DNA from: Bdellovibrio bacteriovorus
GTDB taxonomy: Bacteria > Bdellovibrionota > Bdellovibrionia > Bdellovibrionales > Bdellovibrionaceae
Reading direction: 5' to 3'
Length of the DNA stretch: 64,000 nt
Assembly: GCF_025558485.1 (NCBI RefSeq)
Contig: NZ_CP102930.1
Coordinates: 1,488,001 to 1,552,000, forward strand
The notes below the pieces were generated by a model. The model did not search any database and was not told the origin of the DNA. It was given only the letters and a program-made list of their open reading frames with translations. This document shows, one piece after another, positions 47,892 to 57,437 of the stretch (position 1 is the first letter of the stretch; each line of letters begins with the position of its first letter). Both the position numbers and the translations under genes were made by a program.

Positions 47892-47960
47892 CTTGGCGCG
47901 TTTCTTTGATTGGGGTGGGGGTTTTGGGCTAGGATGCGGCTTCTTTTAGAGAGGCCTACT

Positions 47961-49496
47961 ATGCAGATTACTGGTGAGAATATCACACTTGAAAACCTAT
48001 ATCAGATTGCCCACAACCCTTCGATCAAGGCAGAACTTTCCGCTTCCGGAAGAGCCAACATGCAAAAGTCCCGCGACTATATCGAGGGTCGTATTGCCAG
48101 TGGTGAAGTGATGTACGGTGTGAACACTGGTTTTGGTGCTTTTTCATCCGTGCGTATTTCTGATGCTGAAATTGAACAGCTGCAAAGAAATCTGATTCGT
48201 TCCCATTCCATGGGTATCGGTGCGCCGTTCACGAAAACAGAAACCCGCGCGATGATGGTTCTGCGTGCGAATGCTTTGGCTAAAGGCCACAGCGGTATTC
48301 GTCCGTTGGTGGTAGAAAAAATTCTTGAGTTCCTGAATAACGACATCATCCCGGTAGTGCCTTCTCAGGGCTCTGTAGGTGCATCCGGGGACTTGGCTCC
48401 GCTTTCTCACCTGGCATTGACCATCATCGGTGAAGGCGAAGCGTGGGGCGCTGACGGTAAAATCGTGCACGTGACCGAGTTGTTAAAACAAAAGGGCATC
48501 ACTGCACTAGAGCTGAAAGCGAAAGAGGGTCTTTCCATGATCAACGGTTGTCAGGTGATGACGTCCATTGGTCTGTTGTCCTTGTGGGAAAACCGCCGCC
48601 TGTTGTGGTTGGCTGATCTTGCAGGTGCGATGTCTTTGGAAGGCTTGCGTGGTTCCAGAAAACCATTTGATCCGTTGATTCAAGCCAGCCGCCCTCACGC
48701 TGGTGAAGGCAAGACCGGTCGTAACTTGATTAAACTTATGGGCGAAACCAGCCCGATCGCTGAAAGCCACGCGGTGAATGATCCGCGCGTTCAGGATGCG
48801 TATTCTTTGCGTTGTATGCCAGCGGTTCACGGCGCAGCCAAAGATGCTTTGAGATATGCTGTCAAAGTTTTGGAAACTGAAGCGAACTCTTCCACGGACA
48901 ACCCGCTGGTGTTTGCAGATGCAAACAAGGTTCTTTCTTGCGGTAACTTCCACGGGATGCCAGTGGCGCACGCGATGGACTTTGCGGGGATTGCGCTGTC
49001 TTCCCAGGCAAGTATCAGTGAATGCCGTATTTCCAAAATGATCTCTACGCAGATGAGTGAGCTTCCGCCGTTCCTGACTCCGAACGGGGGCTTGAATTCC
49101 GGTCACATGATCGTGCAGGTGGCAGCCGCGTCTTTGGTCAGTGAAAATAAAGTTTTGGCCCATCCGGCGAGCGTGGATTCCATCCCGACGTCAGCAGAAA
49201 AAGAAGATCACGTTTCCATGGGAACAATTGCGGCAAGAAAGTTCGCACAGATCCTGAGAAACGCAGAAAACGTGGTGGCAATGGAATTGTTGTCTGCAAC
49301 TCAAGCCTTGGATTTGCTGGCTCCGTTGAAGCCATCTGCGGCCGTGAAGGCTGCGCATGAGCACATTCGCAAGACTGTGCCGTTTGCAAAAGAAGACCGC
49401 ATTTTCTCTAAGGACGTTGAGGCGATCAAAGCCATGATGGTTTCTGGAGAACTGATGAAAGTCGTCGAACAAGCTGTCGGCGAACTGGAATGGTAA
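47961..49496 (+). CDS. hutH: Histidine ammonia-lyase
   Basis: A 511-residue histidase that converts histidine to urocanate and ammonia. The Ala-Ser-Gly triad that forms the MIO cofactor lies in GSVGASGDLAPLSHLA. Other family stretches are VNTGFGAFS, HSMGIGAPF, QDAYSLRCMPAVHGA and NGGLNSGHM. The ATG at 47961 follows GAGAGGCC, rejecting the ORF opening at 47910. It is followed by hutU 95 bp downstream with a structured leader. hutI, hutG and hutF are not in the window. Confidence 0.96.
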   Translation: MQITGENITLENLYQIAHNPSIKAELSASGRANMQKSRDYIEGRIASGEVMYGVNTGFGAFSSVRISDAEIEQLQRNLIRSHSMGIGAPFTKTETRAMMVLRANALAKGHSGIRPLVVEKILEFLNNDIIPVVPSQGSVGASGDLAPLSHLALTIIGEGEAWGADGKIVHVTELLKQKGITALELKAKEGLSMINGCQVMTSIGLLSLWENRRLLWLADLAGAMSLEGLRGSRKPFDPLIQASRPHAGEGKTGRNLIKLMGETSPIAESHAVNDPRVQDAYSLRCMPAVHGAAKDALRYAVKVLETEANSSTDNPLVFADANKVLSCGNFHGMPVAHAMDFAGIALSSQASISECRISKMISTQMSELPPFLTPNGGLNSGHMIVQVAAASLVSENKVLAHPASVDSIPTSAEKEDHVSMGTIAARKFAQILRNAENVVAMELLSATQALDLLAPLKPSAAVKAAHEHIRKTVPFAKEDRIFSKDVEAIKAMMVSGELMKVVEQAVGELEW

Positions 49497-49513
49497 TTGA
49501 ATAATTAACTCAG

Positions 49514-49575
49514 ACCTGTCGCACTGCTTCGGGAAAACCGGGGCGGGCTCTCCTGTGGAGGGTGACCCGGCAGGT
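49514..49575 (+). promoter_or_regulatory. Three-way-junction RNA leader upstream of hutU (candidate riboswitch or cis-regulator)
   Basis: The 95-bp hutH-hutU spacer folds into a closed three-way junction. P1 is ACCTGTCG (49514-49521) with CGGCAGGT (49568-49575), one G-T pair. P2 is GCTTCGG-GAAAA-CCGGGGC (49526-49544). P3 is CTCTCC-TGT-GGAGGG (49548-49562), extended by GGG/CCC. The CTCC of P3 could instead pair with the hutU Shine-Dalgarno GGAG at 49583-49586, giving a possible on/off switch. No known riboswitch consensus was recognised. The fold is manual. Confidence 0.5.
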
Positions 49576-49591
49576 ACCTTTTGGAGGATTT

Positions 49592-51238
49592 ATGTCTCGT
49601 GTTGTGAAAGCTCCTACTGGGAATAAGATGGTTTGTAAGGGATGGTTGCAGGAAGCGGCTTACCGCATGATTCAAAACAATCTGGATCCGGTGATTGCAG
49701 AACATCCGGAAAATCTGGTTGTATATGGTGGTATCGGTAAAGCGGCCCGTAACTGGGAATCTTTCGACAAGATTCTGGAAGCTTTGAAAGAACTTGAAAA
49801 CGATGAAACCCTGCTGGTTCAATCCGGTAAGCCGATCGGTATTTTGAAAACTCACGAGGATGCGCCTCGCGTTCTTTTGGCGAACTCCAACCTTGTGCCT
49901 AAGTGGGCGACGTGGGAGCACTTCAACGAACTCGATAAAAAAGGTCTGATGATGTACGGTCAGATGACGGCGGGTTCTTGGATTTACATTGGGACTCAAG
50001 GGATTATTCAGGGGACTTACGAGTCCTTCGTTGAAGCCGGTCGCCAGTACTTCAATGGCAACCTGACAGGTCGAGTGATTCTGACCGCAGGCTTGGGCGG
50101 TATGGGTGGAGCCCAGCCTCTGGCGGGTGTTTTCGCCGGCGCTTGTGTTCTGGCTGTAGAAATTGATCCAACTCGTATTCAAAAACGTCTTGAAACCAAA
50201 TACATCGATGAAGTGGCCACAGACCTTGACGATGCTTTGGCGCGTATTAAGAAATACACGGCCGCAGGTGAAGCGAAGTCCATCGCACTTCAAGGCAACA
50301 TGGCCACTGTCATTCATCAGTTGATCGAGAAAAACTTCACTCCGGATCTTTTGACAGATCAAACATCTGCGCATGATCCTTTGGTAGGCTACATCCCAGA
50401 AGGCTACACTGTGGAAACAGCAAAAACCTTCCGTGAAAAAGATCAAAAGGCTTATTTGAAAGCCGCTTATGATTCTATGGCCAAACACGTTCGTGGCATG
50501 CTGACCATGAAAGATCGCGGTGCTGTGACGTTTGACTACGGTAACAACCTGCGCGCGCGTGCGCAGGAAGCCGGTGTTGAAAATGCTTTCGATTATCCGG
50601 GATTTGTTCCAGCGTTCATCCGTCCTTTGTTCTGCAAAGGCTCAGGCCCCTTCCGTTGGGTGGCTTTGTCGGGTGATCCTAACGACATCAAAGTGACCGA
50701 CGATGCGCTTCGCGAATTGTTCCCGCACAAAAAAGATCTTCTGCGTTGGTTGGATATGGCTGAAGAACGTATTGCGTTCCAAGGTCTGCCAGCTCGTATT
50801 TGCTGGTTGGAATATGGCGAGCGTGCGAAAGCAGGATTGTTATTTAATAAACTGGTTGCTGAAGGCAAAGTGAAAGCACCGATCGTGATTGGTCGTGACC
50901 ACTTGGATTGCGGATCTGTTGCAAGTCCAAATCGTGAAACCGAAGCGATGAAAGACGGCTCTGATGCTGTCAGTGACTGGGCCTTGTTAAATGCCATGGT
51001 GAACACCGCTTGCGGAGCCACCTGGGTCAGCTTGCACCACGGTGGTGGTGTTGGCATGGGTTACAGTCAGCACGCAGGGCAAGTGATCGTGGCGGACGGA
51101 ACTGAAAAAGCGGCTCGTCGTTTAGAGCGAGTTCTGACCGCTGACCCGGCAATGGGTGTCTTCAGACACTTGGATGCGGGCTACGAGCTGGCAGAACAAG
51201 TGGCCAAAGAGCGCGGCGTTCGCAGTCTTTGGATCTAA
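49592..51238 (+). CDS. hutU: Urocanate hydratase
   Basis: A 548-residue urocanase, NAD-dependent, second step of histidine degradation. Recognisable: [42 protein letters not shown], the glycine-rich [15 protein letters not shown]-binding motif and, near the C-terminus, the [15 protein letters not shown] stretch. The ATG at 49592 follows GGAGG with ideal spacing and replaces an ORF opening ten codons earlier. It ends before a strong terminator. Confidence 0.96.
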   Translation: MSRVVKAPTGNKMVCKGWLQEAAYRMIQNNLDPVIAEHPENLVVYGGIGKAARNWESFDKILEALKELENDETLLVQSGKPIGILKTHEDAPRVLLANSNLVPKWATWEHFNELDKKGLMMYGQMTAGSWIYIGTQGIIQGTYESFVEAGRQYFNGNLTGRVILTAGLGGMGGAQPLAGVFAGACVLAVEIDPTRIQKRLETKYIDEVATDLDDALARIKKYTAAGEAKSIALQGNMATVIHQLIEKNFTPDLLTDQTSAHDPLVGYIPEGYTVETAKTFREKDQKAYLKAAYDSMAKHVRGMLTMKDRGAVTFDYGNNLRARAQEAGVENAFDYPGFVPAFIRPLFCKGSGPFRWVALSGDPNDIKVTDDALRELFPHKKDLLRWLDMAEERIAFQGLPARICWLEYGERAKAGLLFNKLVAEGKVKAPIVIGRDHLDCGSVASPNRETEAMKDGSDAVSDWALLNAMVNTACGATWVSLHHGGGVGMGYSQHAGQVIVADGTEKAARRLERVLTADPAMGVFRHLDAGYELAEQVAKERGVRSLWI

Positions 51239-51254
51239 TTAGAAGTCATTGCCG

Positions 51255-51289
51255 GGCCTCTTGATGTTATGTCGAGAGGCCTTTTTTTT
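51255..51289 (+). terminator. Terminator after hutU
   Basis: GGCCTCT and AGAGGCC pair around a 13-base loop and are followed by eight T residues. Confidence 0.9.
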
Positions 51290-51405
51290 GCCCGATTTCC
51301 AGCTGAGTCTGTGTAAAGACACAAAGCCCTGTCTTCGTCTTGCCATCATCTGCCAATAGTTTGACGATATTTTCATAGAGATTTCTTTCGTTTCAGGAGG
51401 ACTTT

Positions 51406-52383
51406 ATGAAAGCGGCCAAGCTCGCAGGTTCGATTCTTCTTATTTCATTCTTTCATTTTCATGCTTATGCCCAGAAGCCCGATGTTGTACGGGTTGGGAA
51501 TCTAAAATTCGCTCACTATGGTGCGATCAGCTACATGAGCGAGTTCTGCGGAAAATACAATCTGAAAGTCACGGAACGGGTTTTTGCCAAAGGCATTGAT
51601 ATCATGCCGGCCATTATTGCCGGGGAAATCGATGTGGCTGCCAGTGCCGCAGATGCCGCTATTGCCGGGCGCTCGGGAGGAGTGCCCATCTATGCCGTGG
51701 CAGGATTTGCCGAAGGTGGCGCCCGCATTGTGATTCGCCCGGATTTACCCATTAAGTCCGTCAAAGATTTTAAAGGCCGCAAGGTCGGGGTTGCGCGCGG
51801 TGGAGCACAAGAGCTTCTTTTGCTTGCAGAACTGGCCAAGAACAACCTGACCTGGTCGGATCAGCCGGGGAAAGATGTGCGCATCGTCTATATGGCCTTT
51901 GCGGACCTGAATCAGGCCCTGCAGGCGAAGAATATCGATGCGATGGCGCAAAGTGAGCCTCAGGCTTCGCAGGCGATTAACAAGGGCTTTGGGATGGAGC
52001 TGTTAAAACCTTATGACACTCCGATGGGAGAACCGATTCGTACGTTGGTGATGACAGAAAAAATGTATAACACCAAACGCCCGGTGGCAGAGCGTTTTAT
52101 GAAGTGCTTTGTCGAGGCGACCAAGACGTTTATCGAAAAGCCAGAGGTCGCGGAAAAGTATGTGATCTCTAAAATGTTCAAAAATCAAATCACCTCCCAG
52201 GATTTTAAAGATGCCATTGGTAATTCTCCGTACACTTACGATCTGACGGTGGAGCATATTCAAATCACTACGGACTTTATGCAAAAGTACGGAGTGGGAA
52301 GAATGCAGAAGCCACCAAAAGCTGCGGACTGGGTGAAGCTGGATTTATTGGCCGAAGCCAAGACGGCTTTGGGAGTCAAATAG
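51406..52383 (+). CDS. ABC transporter substrate-binding protein (NitT/TauT type)
   Basis: A 325-residue periplasmic binding protein of the NMT1/SsuA-like group. The signal peptide ends near AYA (residue 22). Then VVRVGNLKFAHYGAISY, the first-lobe GIDIMPAIIAGEIDVAASAADAA and the domain-crossing VKDFKGRKVGVARGGAQELLLL are typical. AGGAGG precedes the ATG. It is first in a three-gene importer unit. The substrate could be a sulfonate, nitrate, pyrimidine precursor or other small anion; the neighbourhood does not decide it. Confidence 0.9.
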   Translation: MKAAKLAGSILLISFFHFHAYAQKPDVVRVGNLKFAHYGAISYMSEFCGKYNLKVTERVFAKGIDIMPAIIAGEIDVAASAADAAIAGRSGGVPIYAVAGFAEGGARIVIRPDLPIKSVKDFKGRKVGVARGGAQELLLLAELAKNNLTWSDQPGKDVRIVYMAFADLNQALQAKNIDAMAQSEPQASQAINKGFGMELLKPYDTPMGEPIRTLVMTEKMYNTKRPVAERFMKCFVEATKTFIEKPEVAEKYVISKMFKNQITSQDFKDAIGNSPYTYDLTVEHIQITTDFMQKYGVGRMQKPPKAADWVKLDLLAEAKTALGVK

Positions 52384-53205
52384 ATGGCGGTCAGAAAAAG
52401 CCTGTTGTCGCAGCTGAAAGGTGTCTGGGTCCCGGCCATTGTTATCATTGTCTGGGAGGCTGTGGTGCGTGCCGGGTGGGTGAATCCGCAGGTGTTGCCG
52501 GCTCCTTCTGCTGTGCTGATAAAGTGGTATCAGTACCTGATGCCTCTGGAGGCTTACGACCCGACACAGGGAAGTCGGTTGGCTTGGTATTTTTCCGGTG
52601 AGCTTGTGCGGGATCTCTGGGAAAGTTTTTATCGGGTGCTGCTGGGGTTTGTGATCGGTGCCGGACTGGCATTGCCCTTGGGGCTTTTGATGGGAGCCAG
52701 CAAGCACATCTATGATTATATGAATCCGTTGATTCAGGTGCTTCGCCCGATTCCTCCGATTGCCTATATTCCTTTGGCCATTTTGTGGTTTGGTCTGGGA
52801 AATCCTCCTGCGGTATTTCTGATTGCGTTGGGAGCCTTCTTTCCGGTTTTGATGAACACGATTGTCGGTGTTCGCGCTGTTGACAGCATTTATATCCGCG
52901 CTGGAAAAAATCTGGGGGCGGGATCTTTTTTGATGTTTAGAAAAATCATCGTTCCGGCATCCATGCCATATATCTTAAGTGGCGTGCGTATCGGTATTGG
53001 GACAGGCTTTATCTGTATGATCGTTGCGGAAATGATCGCCGTGAACAATGGCCTGGGCTATCGCATTCTGGAGGCGCGTGAATATTTTTGGTCAGATAAA
53101 ATTATCGCCGGAATGTTTTCTATCGGACTTCTGGGGCTTGCCATTGATACGGTGGTCAGTCGCTTGAACAACTATCTGCTGCGGTGGCATCGAGGTTTGG
53201 AATAA
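52384..53205 (+). CDS. ABC transporter permease (NitT/TauT type)
   Basis: A 273-residue inner-membrane permease of the SsuC/TauC-like BPD family, starting directly after the stop of the binding protein. It has six transmembrane segments. The LPAPSAVLIKWYQYLM start, LGFVIGAGLALPLGLLMGAS and the EAA-loop-like ALGAFFPVLMNTIVGVRAVDSIYIRAGKNLGA (in two stretches) are present. It shares the last base with the ATPase gene (TAATG). It probably imports the ligand captured by the preceding gene product. Confidence 0.92.
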   Translation: MAVRKSLLSQLKGVWVPAIVIIVWEAVVRAGWVNPQVLPAPSAVLIKWYQYLMPLEAYDPTQGSRLAWYFSGELVRDLWESFYRVLLGFVIGAGLALPLGLLMGASKHIYDYMNPLIQVLRPIPPIAYIPLAILWFGLGNPPAVFLIALGAFFPVLMNTIVGVRAVDSIYIRAGKNLGAGSFLMFRKIIVPASMPYILSGVRIGIGTGFICMIVAEMIAVNNGLGYRILEAREYFWSDKIIAGMFSIGLLGLAIDTVVSRLNNYLLRWHRGLE

Positions 53206-54002
53206 TGGCAGAGCAGGCACAGATCGAGATCAGACATGTTTCCAAAGTTTTTAAGGGCTCCGGACAAGACGTGGTGGCACTTAAGGACATCGACTTTAAT
53301 ATCTCTGAAGGACAGTTTGTCTGTTTGCTGGGACCTTCTGGCTGTGGCAAAAGCACTTTGCTGAATGCTATTGCCGGTTTTTCTTTGCCCTCAGAGGGAA
53401 GTGTTGTCGTCGGAGGGCACGAGGTTGTTGAGCCGGGACCGGATCGGGGAATGGTTTTTCAAGAGTACGCTTTATTTCCCTGGATGACGGTGGAAGAAAA
53501 CATCACCTTTGGTTTAAAGATAAAAAAAGCCGAGCCCCATAAGATTGAAGAAAAGCTGCAACAACTTTTAAAGACACTGAAACTGACGGATTTTCGCCGT
53601 CGTTTTCCCAAAGACCTGTCCGGTGGGATGAGACAGCGGGTGGCCATTGCGCGTGTTCTGGCGCTGGACCCTCCGATCATGCTGATGGACGAACCCTTTG
53701 GCGCTCTGGATGCATTGACTCGCCGGAGCTTGCAGGACGAACTGTTAAAGATATGGAGTGATTTAAAAAAGACCGTGGTCTTTGTCACCCACAGTATTGA
53801 AGAGGCCATCTATCTTGCTGACCGTATTGTGGTGATGAGCTATCGCCCGGGCACGGTGAAAAAAGATGTGCATGTGGAAATCCCACGTCCACGCAATCCT
53901 GCCGATCCGGATTTTAATAACTTAAAAAGAGAACTGTCACAGATGGTGATGGCGGAACAAAATCGTTTTGAGCAGGCCACGTTGGGTAGCACAGGGGATT
54001 AA
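53205..54002 (+). CDS. ABC transporter ATP-binding protein (NitT/TauT type)
   Basis: A 265-residue ATPase. Walker A GPSGCGKST, Q-loop MVFQEYALFPWM, signature LSGGMRQRVAIARVLA, Walker B IMLMDEPFGALDALT and the H-loop FVTHSIEEAIYLADRIVVMS are all present. Energises the importer with the preceding two genes. The ORF opens seven codons earlier, but the ATG at 53205 overlaps the permease stop. The unit has no visible terminator before the convergent membrane protein gene. Confidence 0.95.
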   Translation: MAEQAQIEIRHVSKVFKGSGQDVVALKDIDFNISEGQFVCLLGPSGCGKSTLLNAIAGFSLPSEGSVVVGGHEVVEPGPDRGMVFQEYALFPWMTVEENITFGLKIKKAEPHKIEEKLQQLLKTLKLTDFRRRFPKDLSGGMRQRVAIARVLALDPPIMLMDEPFGALDALTRRSLQDELLKIWSDLKKTVVFVTHSIEEAIYLADRIVVMSYRPGTVKKDVHVEIPRPRNPADPDFNNLKRELSQMVMAEQNRFEQATLGSTGD

Positions 54003-54031
54003 GTGTTTGGCAGCAGGCAGAGCGAAGCTGG

Positions 54032-54466
54032 CTAATCGTCAGAAGACAGGGTGTTGGTGGTCACCCGGCTGCGACTGGCTTTTTTAATCTTATGAGCAAA
54101 ATGAAAGAAAACCATTCCCACAAAGGAAAATGCCAGCCCCAAAGCCAAAGTGGTTGAAGTGGAAACCAATGCCAGTTGCAGGAAGTCCTTTACAGAAGGG
54201 GCTTCACTGTAAGACAGCTTCAGGCAGTTGCGAATCAGCAGGGGAAGGATATATCCCAAAGTCAGCAGCAAAGAATTTTCAATAACATGAATGAACCGAC
54301 GGGCCAGCAGGCCATTCATGATAAACAGCAGACACAGAAAATTGACTGAATCGCCGATTACTTCCCAACCGACGGCTTGATAGACAAGGACCAACGATCC
54401 TGAAAAGAACAGGGTGTAATAGACCCACAAGCTTCGGCTGTGTAAGAAGGAACCTGTCTTTGTCAT
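54032..54466 (-). CDS. Four-helix membrane protein, unknown function
   Basis: A 144-residue membrane protein with four hydrophobic segments (about 15-33, 38-55, 62-80 and 98-122) and a basic, then acidic tail. The ATG is preceded by AGAGGG across the terminator of the gene upstream. No family is recognised. It is convergent with the ABC importer. Confidence 0.7.
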   Translation of the reverse strand: MTKTGSFLHSRSLWVYYTLFFSGSLVLVYQAVGWEVIGDSVNFLCLLFIMNGLLARRFIHVIENSLLLTLGYILPLLIRNCLKLSYSEAPSVKDFLQLALVSTSTTLALGLAFSFVGMVFFHFAHKIKKASRSRVTTNTLSSDD

Positions 54467-54504
54467 GAAAAAAGCCCTCTGTGTTTAATCTTAACAGAGG
54501 GCTT
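54467..54504 (-). terminator. Terminator of the two-gene secreted/membrane unit
   Basis: On the minus strand an 11-bp stem (AAGCCCTCTGT with ACAGAGGGCTT) is followed by TTTTTT. It directly precedes, and partly overlaps, the leader of the next minus-strand gene. Confidence 0.85.
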
Positions 54505-54559
54505 GTGGATTGAAATAATGTGACGGATTCTTAATAAGGTCCTGGACCTTGGATGGGTG

Positions 54560-55258
54560 CTATTGGCACTGACATTCTTTAAAGCGGCAGGACAGGATCT
54601 TGCCGTGATTGTTATACTGGAACTCAAATACTTTGTTGTCGTGCTTTTCCAGCGCCACAGAGGTCTTATCACGCAATAACAGTTCGGATTTCACCTCATG
54701 ACGAGTGACTTTCCCCAAGGCCAGCAAAGATTCCAGCGTTTCATCGCCTTTTAATGCCAGGCGCTCTGGATAGCCTTCAGCGTCCAGTTTGAAGAAGCGC
54801 ATTTCCACGCGATCTTTCGCGTTGGTGTTATCTGCTGTGATCAGATGCACACGACGGAAAGACCCGTCAGGCAAAGTCAGATGGTAGTTTTCCAAAGAGA
54901 CTTCTTCTTTTTCAATACCCACGCTTTTTTGCAGGTATTCCATCAAGGCTTCCGGTGTTGCCACGGCCTGCGCGGCAACTTCCGGAGCACAGGTCTGCAA
55001 AGAGTTCAGAAAATTATCTTTGCCCGAATCTGCCGGGGCACTGGAGTCACCTTTTTCACCAAGGAAGCTGTCGTCAGCTCCCGTGGTTTCGGGTGTTCCG
55101 GCTGGAGTGGCCGCGATCCCCTGATCTTCCATCACTTGCAAGGCTTCCTGCTGTTTTTGGTGGAAAAGGATGTGCAGGAAATAGTAATCCGTTGCAATCC
55201 CTAACAGGAAAAGTGCCAGTGCCCACAGAAGCCAAGTGCTAAGTTTTGTCGATCTCAT
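54560..55258 (-). CDS. Membrane-anchored protein, unknown function (232 aa)
   Basis: A 232-residue protein with an N-terminal membrane helix (about 8-26), a Pro/Ser/Thr/Asp-rich linker (about 45-80) and a C-terminal folded domain of about 140 residues. That domain ends in a Cys-rich LSCRFKECQCQ. No lipobox. The C-terminal part is strand-rich (FRRVHLITADN, VEMRFFKLDAEGYPERLALKG). It lies nine bases after the secreted-protein gene upstream, so the two form a unit. No family is recognised. Confidence 0.68.
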   Translation of the reverse strand: MRSTKLSTWLLWALALFLLGIATDYYFLHILFHQKQQEALQVMEDQGIAATPAGTPETTGADDSFLGEKGDSSAPADSGKDNFLNSLQTCAPEVAAQAVATPEALMEYLQKSVGIEKEEVSLENYHLTLPDGSFRRVHLITADNTNAKDRVEMRFFKLDAEGYPERLALKGDETLESLLALGKVTRHEVKSELLLRDKTSVALEKHDNKVFEFQYNNHGKILSCRFKECQCQ

Positions 55259-55267
55259 AGTTCCTTA

Positions 55268-56572
55268 TTATTCCTGAGTTAAGTCTGGAGCCCAATGGTC
55301 CCATGACTGACAGCTTCTTGCACGCTGCGAAGGCCCACGAACATCGCCCCAGCGGTATTCGCCGCCATCATGAGGGTTGTTGGAAATCAGACCCTGGAAC
55401 AAACGACGTTTGAACTCTGCCAGATCCATAGTGCGGCCAGGAAGATAAGCCGTGGAACAAACAGAGGCCGCTGTAATGCTCTGAGCGGTCATCTTGGAAG
55501 CCTCCTGAGAGGCTGACAGGCTGATTGCCGGGAAGATCTTATCCAGTTGAGCTTTCGTAGCTGCACTAAGCTGGTTGCCACCATTGATGTGCAGGATTTC
55601 ACGATAGGAGCGACGCAAAGTCATGAAATCGTCAAAAATACGACGGTCACGATTTGGTGTGGAGTACGTGTCATAGGTCGCATAGTCCATGCACTTGGAA
55701 TTGCGTTTCAGATAATCGATCCCTTCGTTGATGGAAGTCACACGGCCCGTGAAACCTTCACAAGTCGTCTTCATCAAACGGGCAATCAGTTGATCGTCTG
55801 TTTCCTGGCGCAAGGCCAGACGGTTTTGTACGTAGCGAACCCATTTGTTCAAAGGAATCTTGAATTGTTCATCGCTGTAGCCCGGAGTTTGCCATACGGG
55901 TTTGTTCAATGCAGCAGCCGGTCTCCAGTAACGGAAGCCCGCACCGCTGGAAGCCGTGTAGTCACCTTCAAACACCCAGTCCGGATTTGGCCAGGACTGG
56001 CGCTCTTGCAAACCAAAACCGGAGTTTGCTCCAACCACAGAGTTGTAAACCAAGTAAGGTACACCAATGGGCAGAATTTCTTTGATGGTCCAAGAGTGAT
56101 GATTCTTTTTTGTTGTCGCCATCAACCCACCGGAACGGATGGTGTCACGGCTGATCGCTACAGGATAAGTATCGTTCGGCAAAGAACGAGTGCTCATGGT
56201 GTTATAGATGAACAGAAGGAAGTTGCGCACGCGATTGATTTCGCTTTGTCCATCCCAGCGGCTCATTTTATTAGACAGAGTTTTGCCGGAAGACGTCGGG
56301 TCCTGAGCTACGAATGGCAGACGGTTTTCGTAAGCAAATACGATACGCATGGAATAAACTGTGTCTGCGCAATCCACACGCAGGCCATAGTAGGGATTGC
56401 TTTGACCGTTTTTCAAAGATTTACGGGAAAAGAAGTCTGTGCGCCATTCCGTGCGAACCCACTCTGCAAAGCGGTCTTCATAGGCCGGAGACCATTCATT
56501 GGCTTCGGTCCAAACCGCAGCCTGAGCGGACATTCCGAAGAACATCATTACAGCAAAAGCAAAATTACGCAT
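55268..56572 (-). CDS. Secreted protein with possible Cys-protease-like core (434 aa)
   Basis: A 434-residue exported protein. The ORF opens at 56653, but GGAGG precedes the ATG at 56572, where a signal peptide begins (MRNFAFAVMMFFGMSAQA). The mature region has a YGLRVDCADTVYSMRIVFAYEN segment and later a THHHSW-like KNHHSWTIKEILPIG segment. A Cys in a helix start followed by His-Ser-Trp recalls NlpC/P60- or transglutaminase-like enzymes acting on peptidoglycan or proteins, but alignment is needed. It is first in a two-gene unit, divergent from a lipoprotein. Confidence 0.65.
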   Translation of the reverse strand: MRNFAFAVMMFFGMSAQAAVWTEANEWSPAYEDRFAEWVRTEWRTDFFSRKSLKNGQSNPYYGLRVDCADTVYSMRIVFAYENRLPFVAQDPTSSGKTLSNKMSRWDGQSEINRVRNFLLFIYNTMSTRSLPNDTYPVAISRDTIRSGGLMATTKKNHHSWTIKEILPIGVPYLVYNSVVGANSGFGLQERQSWPNPDWVFEGDYTASSGAGFRYWRPAAALNKPVWQTPGYSDEQFKIPLNKWVRYVQNRLALRQETDDQLIARLMKTTCEGFTGRVTSINEGIDYLKRNSKCMDYATYDTYSTPNRDRRIFDDFMTLRRSYREILHINGGNQLSAATKAQLDKIFPAISLSASQEASKMTAQSITAASVCSTAYLPGRTMDLAEFKRRLFQGLISNNPHDGGEYRWGDVRGPSQRARSCQSWDHWAPDLTQE

Positions 56573-56702
56573 GTAGCCTCCCTGAAGTGTTACACCGGGG
56601 CAGGGGTATATTGCTGAGAGGTAAGGATCAATGGAATTATTATACTGCCTCATGTGTCATCTCGAATTTTGCGCTTAGCGACATTAGTATGCCGCGTTAT
56701 CT

Positions 56703-57437
56703 ATGCGAACAATCATAAAGCTCATACTTTTTGCGGCCGTTTTTGCTCTGCTGTCTTGTCAGGGGAAAGAGTCTGTTGTGACTCGCGAAAGTCGTCTTTC
56801 CACGGGGCATCAGCTCATAGACCAGCGACGCTATGGTGAGGCTGTCAGCTACTTTAAAAAGCTGCTTCAGGCAGATCCCCATCCCCATGTGAAGATGGCG
56901 CTGGCGTCGGCTTATGCGGGACGTGCGGGGATTCGCATTGAAAAGATTTATACCTTTGTGGTGCTACGGGACTTTCAGGCCGAGGCCGTGTCACTGGAAG
57001 GCCTTTCTTTAAATCAGCAAACAGAAAATCTGGTGAGGTCTTTGGCCCGCTATGCTGAACACTGGAAGAAGGTGCCTGTGCTTTCCGAACAAGGGCGAGC
57101 AGACGTTGGGCATGCCGTGGAAGTTTTGCAGCAGGATACAAACGCGGGTGTTCGTCTTTATTCAGGAGTCTTGCGTGTGGTGCTTTTGAAGTCCGTGGTC
57201 GAACAGGGCTTGCAATCCTGGGGGCAGGTGACGGCGCAGAGTCTTTGTTCAGACCAATTGCAGCCCTACTTCCAATGGATGCTGGAATTGACAGACACCT
57301 TGATTTTTATTTCCCGTGACCTGCAAGGGGCATTTCCTGATCGGCAAAAGGAATTTGCCAAATATGAAACCGAACTTGCGGTTTTTAAAGCGGAAGCGCA
57401 AAAGATTCCCTGGCCTCAGGAGAAAATATGCTTCTAA
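56703..57437 (+). CDS. TPR-containing lipoprotein, unknown function
   Basis: A 244-residue lipoprotein (lipobox LLSC, Cys19) with a tetratricopeptide-like repeat after it (GHQLIDQRRYGEAVSYFKKLLQADPH). The remainder is helical with few landmarks. It overlaps the next gene by ten bases and is first of a run of small envelope proteins on the plus strand. The function is unknown; TPR lipoproteins usually scaffold envelope complexes. Confidence 0.75.
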   Translation: MRTIIKLILFAAVFALLSCQGKESVVTRESRLSTGHQLIDQRRYGEAVSYFKKLLQADPHPHVKMALASAYAGRAGIRIEKIYTFVVLRDFQAEAVSLEGLSLNQQTENLVRSLARYAEHWKKVPVLSEQGRADVGHAVEVLQQDTNAGVRLYSGVLRVVLLKSVVEQGLQSWGQVTAQSLCSDQLQPYFQWMLELTDTLIFISRDLQGAFPDRQKEFAKYETELAVFKAEAQKIPWPQEKICF

